A DNA stretch of 11,190 bases, taken from contig CAYSPM010000093.1 of assembly GCA_964432925.1 (NCBI GenBank), forward strand, positions 1 through 11,190, written 5' to 3'. Both the position numbers and the translations under genes were made by a program. The notes under the pieces are model-generated. The model was not told where the DNA came from and did no database searches. It saw nothing but the letters and a program-made list of their open reading frames with translations. Source of the DNA: CAYNTC01 sp964432925 (GTDB lineage Bacteria; Planctomycetota; Phycisphaerae; Sedimentisphaerales; Anaerobacaceae). Within the stretch, counting starts at the first letter, position 1. Each line of letters opens with the position of its first letter. This document shows, in pieces, positions 6,736 through 11,190 of this stretch.

Positions 6736-8043
6736 TTAGAAAAATGCTCCAAAGAACATCCCAACGATTGTTGACATTACGACCACAAGCACAATAAATA
6801 CGGTTGTTTTGGCGTTTCCCATCACCTGTCGGATTACAAGTATGTTTGGTAGTGACAACGCGGGGCCCGCCAAGAGCAGAGCCAATACAGGTCCCTTGTG
6901 CATGCCGAGCCTCATCAATGCCTGTGTTATAGGAATCTCCGTTAGCGTGGCAAAATACCAAAAAGCTCCGATGACGCTGGCGACGAGGTTGCTGCGAAGC
7001 GAATTGTCACCTACCCACTGGGCAACCTGCTTTTCCGGCAACAGCATACTGACAAATCCAACAATAAAAACCCCGCCAAACAATAGCGGCACGAGAAGTT
7101 TCGCAAAATCCCACGTGTTGTGCATCCATTCACGAAGTTCGTTGCGCTCGAACCAGCGCCAGGCCATTATGAGAACTGCCAGGCCACACAAACCGGCCAG
7201 GTACCAGCGAATATGATGGATTGTGATTACCCACGTTTTTTGCTCTTGCATTTCGGCTATCTCTGTCTTGGGTAGGGTAATTTTGTCCCCAGGTTTGTTC
7301 TCGCCCAGGTCCTGCTCGAGCTGAAATCGAATCGCATCCTTAGTTTCGTGAATAACTACAGCCTTGAACTCTCCACCGTTAGCAGCTTTTACAGTGACGT
7401 TGCCTGGGTTATACCAGTCGCTAAATACTAAAAATAGAATCATCAGGGCCAGGAAAATCGCCGTTTTGCTGATAGAGCGTCGGGGCTTTTCCGGCTCGGG
7501 CATTTGCATTGCAGCTTTAGCCTTGACCTGTTCACCTTTGCGAAACACCGCCGCCATCAATAAACCTATCACTACGGAGAAAACGACCGCTCCTACAAAC
7601 CTGCCCGCCCCGATAGAAAAGCCCAAGACGCGAGCACTCAAAAAGATAGCGAGCACGTTTATAGCGGGACCAGAATACAAAAAGGCTGTAGCCGGCCCGA
7701 GGCCTGCACCCAGATTGTAGATTCCTGCGAACATCGGCAACACGCTGCACGAGCAGACCGCTAATACGCAGCCGGAGATCGATGCGACCGCGTACGCAAG
7801 GGGCATATTTGCATTTGGGCCCAGATAGCGCATTACAGAATTCTGGGAAAGAAAGGTGATAATAGCTCCGGCTATGAACAGGGCTGGAACAACACAGGTC
7901 AGCGTGTGGTTGCGCGCATACCACTGAAGCAACCGAAACGCCTCCTGAATCGCCTGCTGAATTTTAGGATTATTTAACGGCAGAGCGTAAGCCACAACAA
8001 AAATAGAAACCAGTGCCGTAAAAATCTTCAGCTCTCGTTTCAT
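6736..8043 (-). CDS. ArsP/YraQ-type permease (DUF318)
   Basis: The 435-aa polytopic membrane protein has two hydrophobic blocks (about residues 8-200 and 280-435) joined by a hydrophilic loop of about 75 residues rich in charged and beta-prone sequence. Diagnostic DUF318 features are GCVLAVCSCSVLPMFAGIY (Cys97, Cys99), the following FLYSGPAINVLAIFLSARVLG, and in the second half ATLTEIPITQALM and AGPALSLPNILVIRQVMG. Known ArsP members export trivalent organoarsenicals such as methylarsenite; many YraQ homologues have no proven substrate. The cysteine pair could bind a soft metalloid. It is the first gene after the arsR terminator and heads the operon with the redox genes downstream. AAAGG lies six bases before ATG 8043. 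The specific substrate is unproven. Confidence 0.88.
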   Translation of the reverse strand: MKRELKIFTALVSIFVVAYALPLNNPKIQQAIQEAFRLLQWYARNHTLTCVVPALFIAGAIITFLSQNSVMRYLGPNANMPLAYAVASISGCVLAVCSCSVLPMFAGIYNLGAGLGPATAFLYSGPAINVLAIFLSARVLGFSIGAGRFVGAVVFSVVIGLLMAAVFRKGEQVKAKAAMQMPEPEKPRRSISKTAIFLALMILFLVFSDWYNPGNVTVKAANGGEFKAVVIHETKDAIRFQLEQDLGENKPGDKITLPKTEIAEMQEQKTWVITIHHIRWYLAGLCGLAVLIMAWRWFERNELREWMHNTWDFAKLLVPLLFGGVFIVGFVSMLLPEKQVAQWVGDNSLRSNLVASVIGAFWYFATLTEIPITQALMRLGMHKGPVLALLLAGPALSLPNILVIRQVMGNAKTTVFIVLVVVMSTIVGMFFGAFF

Positions 8044-8066
8044 TCATCGCCTTTGTCTATTGTGCT

Positions 8067-8088
8067 TATGTTACCATATATTCACATA
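8067..8088. promoter_or_regulatory. Candidate operator/promoter dyad upstream of the permease
   Basis: Between the arsR terminator and the permease start, the minus strand carries TATGT-N12-ACATA over an A/T-rich centre (gaatatatggta). Imperfect A/T-rich dyads of this kind are typical ArsR-family targets. Its position suggests the permease operon has its own promoter. No confident -35/-10 pair can be assigned. Confidence 0.3.
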
Positions 8089-8094
8089 GTACCT

Positions 8095-8137
8095 AAAAAA
8101 TAAAAGCGTGATCAAGCCCCCCAACATCGACCACGCT
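8095..8137 (-). terminator. Rho-independent terminator after arsR
   Basis: On the minus strand AGCGTGGTCGA (8127-8137) pairs with TTGATCACGCT (8105-8115), an 11-bp stem including two G-U pairs, around an 11-base G-rich loop. It is followed at once by TTTATTTTTT (8095-8104). It begins two bases beyond the arsR stop and separates arsR from the permease operon. It is the clearest intrinsic terminator in the window. Confidence 0.85.
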
Positions 8138-8139
8138 CT

Positions 8140-8469
8140 CTATATAGCTTTCAGCAATTTTTCGTTTTCTTTCGCTTGTTTCCTCAAGACACTCGTCACA
8201 CACGAGAAGAAATCAAGAATACACGGAGTCTTGAGTTTGTAGATTACTTTCAGGCCTTCCTTATGATAATCCAATATTCCAGCGTTAACCATCACGGCCA
8301 AATGCCGAGAAACATTTGACCTTTCTGAGCCGACGTATTCAGCAATATCACAGACGCATTGTTCGCCGTTTTGCAGGAAATCAACGATTGCAATGCGCAG
8401 AGGGTGGGATATCGCTTTTGCTATTTCTGCCTGTTTTTGGAACAGCAACTGCTTTTTCTTACCTATCAT
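8140..8469 (-). CDS. ArsR-family metal/metalloid-responsive repressor
   Basis: This 109-aa winged-helix protein has the ArsR/SmtB layout: helix AKAISHPLRIAIVDFLQNG, then EQCVCDIAEYVG, the recognition helix RSNVSRHLAVMVNAGIL (about 50-66), and the beta wing LDYHKEGLKVIYKLK. Cys38 and Cys40 form the CVC motif at the start of the DNA-binding region, like the arsenite site ELCVCDL of Escherichia coli ArsR, which has a third cysteine nearby. Two further cysteines, Cys83 and Cys90 (TPCILDFFSC), lie in the C-terminal helix where other family members place a second or alternative metal site. Metal binding should release it from DNA. ATG 8469 is preceded by GAGGTG four bases away. A TATAT-N4-ATATA dyad over the likely -10 box suggests autoregulation. 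The inducer (As(III), Sb(III) or another soft metal) is inferred. Confidence 0.9.
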   Translation of the reverse strand: MIGKKKQLLFQKQAEIAKAISHPLRIAIVDFLQNGEQCVCDIAEYVGSERSNVSRHLAVMVNAGILDYHKEGLKVIYKLKTPCILDFFSCVTSVLRKQAKENEKLLKAI

Positions 8470-8489
8470 AGTACACCTCGACCGTAGAT

Positions 8490-8505
8490 ATTATATGATT
8501 ATATA
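8490..8505 (-). promoter_or_regulatory. arsR promoter -10 region with overlapping TATAT-N4-ATATA operator
   Basis: The minus strand carries two perfect TATAAT hexamers (8490-8495 and 8498-8503) within TATATGATTATATA, a 5-bp inverted repeat at 8492-8505. It lies about 23 bp before the arsR start. A -35 match is weak: GTTACT lies 17 bp upstream of the first hexamer. An A/T-rich dyad covering -10 is what an autoregulated ArsR repressor would use. The promoter call rests on the -10 alone. Confidence 0.5.
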
Positions 8506-8804
8506 CTCACTTAGTAACACAATGTTCGATACAGTCAATGTTTTTTTCTTATCAGCCCTGCAAGATAGCCTTTAGCTCCTGTGGTTCTTGTTGTCGAACC
8601 AAGAATGTTAATCTCGCCTGTGCCACTGGTATTGCGGCCAGAATTATTGGAAGTAGATGCGTTAATGCATAAAAGTGTTGATGCGCTATGCTTAAATAAT
8701 CTTGGGTGTGCTACGTGCTATGAATATAGACCGCCACCGATTCAGAAAATGAATTTGTGTGCTTGGGCGGCAATGGCCATGGTGAGAGTGCACGGCCAGA
8801 AATG
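8506..8804. other. Stretch of about 300 bp without a recognised gene (arsR upstream region)
   Basis: Between the rpoN stop and the arsR promoter I find no gene I can defend. The plus strand has a 75-codon frame from a GTG at 8581 that runs 4 bp into the end of rpoN. The minus strand has a frame of about 60 codons without an ATG (reads ...SGRNTSGTGEINILGSTTRT..., ending LIRKKH). They are antisense to one another and neither has a convincing ribosome binding site. An imperfect dyad, TGGCC...GGCCA (8774-8798), lies just after rpoN but lacks a T-tract. Confidence 0.5.
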
Positions 8805-10283
8805 CTAATACTTCTTTCTGAATCTTGCTGTGGGAATGCCGAGTAGGTTACGATATTTTGCAACAGTCCGCCTGGCAATGTTGGTGATGCCGGCTTCAGT
8901 TAACTTTACACGTATCTGGTCGTCGCTGAGCGGCTTCGTCTTATCCTCAGCATTAATAATCTGCTGGAGTTTGATCCTTATAGCCTCCCAGCTATGAGCT
9001 TGGCCGTTTACGTCTTCCATGCCGCCGCTGAAAAATTTTCTAAGTGGCAAGATGCCCCAGGAGCACTGTACATATTTGGCGGCGACGGCTCTGGAGACGG
9101 TAGCCAGATGCACGCCAACGTGATCTGCGACTTTTGACATTGGAAGCGGCCTCAGGTACAAAGGGCCTTTGTCGAAAAAATCATTCTGATATTTGACGAT
9201 TGATTTTGTCACCCTCAGCAGGGTATTTTTTCTTTGCTCTATGGCGTCTACTATCCATTGAGCCGAGCGTATGTTATTCTGCAGGAACTTGCGTGTTTTT
9301 TCGCTGACTCTGCTGTCTTTTGCCATTTTTGTATAGTAGGTGTTCAGTTTCAAACCCGGCAAATTGTAGTCAGTTAGCATGACGGAGTATTCGCCGGAAT
9401 TGTCGGATGGTTCGACTATTACGTCGGGAGTTATGGGGTGGTTTTGGTCGCGGCTGATTTGTAGTCCGGGAGAGGTGTCCAGTTTGCTTAGTCTTTTTAT
9501 AGCTTGATTAATCCTTTCGGTGCTGCAATTCATCTTCTTTGCGATATCTGGCAGGCGATTCTCCAACAGTTCATCCATGTGCTCAGCAACAAGACATGCC
9601 TCGAAACTCATATCCTCGCTGCTCTGTGCTATCTGGATGAGCAGGCATTCTTTTAAATCTCTTGCTCCGACACCTGCAGGTTCCAGGTTTTGCACGAGAT
9701 TCAATGCTTTGTTCAAATCATCAATGCTGAAATCGCCTTTATCCTTGTTGTGCAATTGCTCTAATCTTACGGTAAGGTAGCCCCTGTCGTCGATATAGTC
9801 GATAATCATACTGCCGGCTTTTTTCACAGGCTCATCTGCGTCCACCAAGCGCCATTGCTCTGTCAAGTGCTCGTGTAGTGACTGGGGCAGGGCTGCAGTA
9901 TTCTTTATCGCCTCGAGCTTTCTGTCGCGCTCGTCACTTCGAGGTCGTGGTCGAAAGACCTCAGCCTGCTCCACATACTCTTTTAGTTCGTCCTCAAGAC
10001 CATCCAGGCGTTCAAAGTCTTCGACTTTATCATCGTCCGTGTCAAGAACGAGGTCTTTTTCGTTTATGTTGTCATCTTCTTGTAGCTCTTCGGTGGAAGG
10101 CTCAGCCTCTTCAGAATTGGAAGGCTCCTCCATTTCGAGAACAGGATTGCTGTTAAGTTCCTGTTCAATTCTTTCCTGAAGTGCGAGGATCGGAAGCTGA
10201 AGAATCTCCATTGACTGGATCATATGCGGAGCGAGCTTCATCCGCTGCTCCATCCGCATCTGTCCTTTCATCTCCAGCTTCAT
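8805..10283 (-). CDS. rpoN: RNA polymerase sigma-54 factor RpoN
   Basis: The 492-aa protein shows the full sigma-54 plan. Region I (about residues 8-50) is leucine/glutamine rich (MKLAPHMIQSMEILQLPILA) and interacts with activators. Region II (about 52-100) is strongly acidic. A core-binding region follows. The DNA-binding region contains the HTH MSKVADHVGVHLATVSRAVA and LRKFFSGGMED. The C-terminus carries the RpoN box ARRTVAKYR (about 470-478), which recognises the -24 element. It directs transcription from -24/-12 promoters together with AAA+ activators, none of which is encoded here. The longest frame starts at 10325, but ATG 10283 has AGGAG five bases upstream and gives the usual N-terminus. 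The usual rpoN neighbours (lptB, hpf) are absent; here it lies between recR and arsR. Confidence 0.95.
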   Translation of the reverse strand: MKLEMKGQMRMEQRMKLAPHMIQSMEILQLPILALQERIEQELNSNPVLEMEEPSNSEEAEPSTEELQEDDNINEKDLVLDTDDDKVEDFERLDGLEDELKEYVEQAEVFRPRPRSDERDRKLEAIKNTAALPQSLHEHLTEQWRLVDADEPVKKAGSMIIDYIDDRGYLTVRLEQLHNKDKGDFSIDDLNKALNLVQNLEPAGVGARDLKECLLIQIAQSSEDMSFEACLVAEHMDELLENRLPDIAKKMNCSTERINQAIKRLSKLDTSPGLQISRDQNHPITPDVIVEPSDNSGEYSVMLTDYNLPGLKLNTYYTKMAKDSRVSEKTRKFLQNNIRSAQWIVDAIEQRKNTLLRVTKSIVKYQNDFFDKGPLYLRPLPMSKVADHVGVHLATVSRAVAAKYVQCSWGILPLRKFFSGGMEDVNGQAHSWEAIRIKLQQIINAEDKTKPLSDDQIRVKLTEAGITNIARRTVAKYRNLLGIPTARFRKKY

Positions 10284-10288
10284 ACGCG

Positions 10289-10293
10289 CTCCT
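10289..10293 (-). promoter_or_regulatory. Ribosome binding site deciding the rpoN start
   Basis: AGGAG on the minus strand lies five bases before ATG 10283. The upstream ATG at 10325 has no comparable site, so the shorter RpoN (492 aa) is preferred over the 506-aa form. Confidence 0.65.
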
Positions 10294-10392
10294 AAAAAAC
10301 TGCCTAAGTTGTTGTTCAATTTCATCTTTATCTTAAGTGCACTTTATGCTTTCGTCAAGATTAGGCTACCAATTCACAAAACTTCAAAGAAT

Positions 10393-10551
10393 TTAGGCCT
10401 TCACAATTTTTACGCCAACGAAGATACGTCCAGCCTTTGGGAATTTTTCAACAAGATATATTTCCTTTGTTAGCTCAGCTACTATCGTGTCCTCAGTAAA
10501 GCCGATAGTCAGGTCACATTTTCTATTTGCCAAATAGGGTGATAACTGAAA
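10393..10551 (-). pseudogene. Orphan short reading frame between recR and rpoN (possible small gene or remnant)
   Basis: On the minus strand a 52-codon frame runs from just after an in-frame TAA (10552-10554) to a TAA at 10393-10395. It has no ATG. The only usual start codon is a TTG at 10531-10533, without an obvious ribosome binding site. The encoded peptide nevertheless looks protein-like: it alternates hydrophobic and charged residues (CDLTIGFTEDTIVAELTKEI, then YLVEKFPKAGRIFVGVKIV) and ends with a regular beta-like strand. In the other two forward frames of this stretch stops come quickly. I do not recognise the family. It may be the 3' remnant of a decayed gene, a frameshifted gene, or a small protein with a TTG start. 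The remainder of the 307-bp gap shows nothing clear. Confidence 0.3.
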
Positions 10552-10632
10552 TTAAGAAATGCTATACGTTCGTTTCTCTCGTGTTAGCCTTATGGCTGGG
10601 GCTTTTGGGCTTCTGATTGCAGGGTCTATATG

Positions 10633-11190
10633 TTAGGCCATTTCCTGCTTATTGAGTATAGCGTCCTCGATTACTTTACCACTGACGTACTCAAGGGTGC
10701 TGCCTGTAGGCAAGCCGCGGGCCAGCCGAGTAATCTTGACATCAGCGTTCCTGATCAATGAACTTATATATAGTGCTGTGCCGTCACCTGCCATGTTGGG
10801 ATTGGTTGCCATTATTACTTCTTTTATTCCGCCGGCGCGGATTCTATCGACGAGTCTGTCGATCGTCAAATCATCAGCCTCGACTCCTTCAAGGGGAGCG
10901 ATGTGGCCGCCAAGAACGTGGTAGACCCATTTGCACAATCCCGTTTTTTCAAGGGCTATTACATCCTTTGGCTGCTCAACAACGCAGATAACGCTCTTAT
11001 CCCGCCTCGGGTCGGAGCAGATTTGGCAGATGTCCTGTTCGGAAAGGTTGCAGCAGATTTGGCAACGCTTGATTTTAGATTTGACGTCTCTTATTGCCTC
11101 AGCAAGCGCCATGGCTTCTGCTGGCTGAGCTTTTAATATATGAAAAGCCAGCCGCTCAGCCGTCTTCGGCCCAACACCAGGCAGCTTGCT
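10633..11190 (-). CDS. recR: Recombination mediator RecR, 5' end beyond right edge
   Basis: The frame is open to the window edge and gives 185 residues of an expected about 200, so only the first few are missing. Visible in order are: the helix-hairpin-helix LPGVGPKTAERLAFH (about residues 3-17); a C4 zinc finger with Cys43, Cys46, Cys55 and Cys58 (CQICCNLSEQDICQICSDPR); and the Toprim domain starting VICVVEQPKDVIALEKTG, followed by YHVLGGHIAPLEGV and ITRLARGLPTGSTLEY. RecR works with RecO (and RecF) in loading RecA onto SSB-coated single-stranded DNA during gap repair. Starting it at the internal ATG 11112 would delete the helix-hairpin-helix, so that codon is not the start. In many bacteria recR follows dnaX and ybaB; those would lie to the right of the window. 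Confidence 0.95.
   Translation of the reverse strand, partial: SKLPGVGPKTAERLAFHILKAQPAEAMALAEAIRDVKSKIKRCQICCNLSEQDICQICSDPRRDKSVICVVEQPKDVIALEKTGLCKWVYHVLGGHIAPLEGVEADDLTIDRLVDRIRAGGIKEVIMATNPNMAGDGTALYISSLIRNADVKITRLARGLPTGSTLEYVSGKVIEDAILNKQEMA

Noticed and set aside
7532..7924. Minus-strand 130-codon frame inside the permease
   Set aside because: It is a shifted frame of the DUF318 gene; the permease frame carries all conserved motifs.
8774..8798. Inverted repeat TGGCC...GGCCA just after the rpoN stop as a terminator
   Set aside because: The stem is short and interrupted and no T-tract follows on the minus strand.
8581..8808. Plus-strand 75-codon frame between arsR and rpoN
   Set aside because: GTG start without a clear Shine-Dalgarno sequence, convergent overlap with rpoN, no recognisable domain and antisense to another open frame; reported only as part of the gap.
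10583..10612. Small hairpin AGCC-ATAA-GGCT after recR as a terminator
   Set aside because: Only four base pairs and no following T-run, so it falls below what I would call an intrinsic terminator.

Overview
All convincing genes in this window lie on the minus strand, so it reads right to left as a run of co-oriented transcription units. The protein content points to a bacterium with sigma-54 and moderate G+C. The RpoN N-terminus (QMRMEQRMKLAPHMIQSMEI) resembles planctomycete, Phycisphaerae-like RpoN proteins as I remember them. That taxonomic call is an inference, not a database result.

In transcription order, the right edge holds recR (recombination mediator, 5' end cut off by the window). 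It is followed by a 307-bp gap containing a short orphan reading frame of about 50 codons, then rpoN (sigma-54). A gap of about 335 bp with no gene I recognise separates rpoN from an ArsR-family metalloregulator.

The centre (about 4.86-8.47 kb) is a compact redox and transport cluster. It comprises an ArsR repressor with two cysteine pairs, a strong intrinsic terminator, an ArsP/YraQ-type permease (DUF318), a 77-aa cytosolic mini-thioredoxin (CPKC), a DGC-domain cysteine-rich putative zinc-binding protein, a membrane-anchored thioredoxin (CIPC) and a CcdA-family electron conduit. The five genes after the terminator look like one operon: stop codons run into the next ribosome binding site, and thioredoxin and ccdA overlap as TAATG. 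The likely theme is thiol-dependent efflux or handling of a soft metal or metalloid such as arsenic. CcdA would carry electrons across the membrane to the anchored thioredoxin. The substrate is inferred from family membership only.

The left third holds housekeeping and accessory genes: a phosphomannomutase/phosphoglucomutase with two overlapping inverted repeats upstream, a DUF1805 (YunC-like) protein, a secreted hypothetical protein with an Ada-like cysteine tail, the manganese exporter MntP, a DUF362 protein with two [4Fe-4S] clusters, and the first 29 codons of an XRE-type HTH regulator running off the left edge.

Several maximal reading frames begin at upstream TTG, GTG or poor ATG codons. 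I moved the starts of DUF362, DUF1805, the phosphohexomutase, CcdA, thioredoxin and RpoN inward, mostly because Shine-Dalgarno placement supports the internal ATG. I saw no rRNA, tRNA, CRISPR array or insertion sequence.
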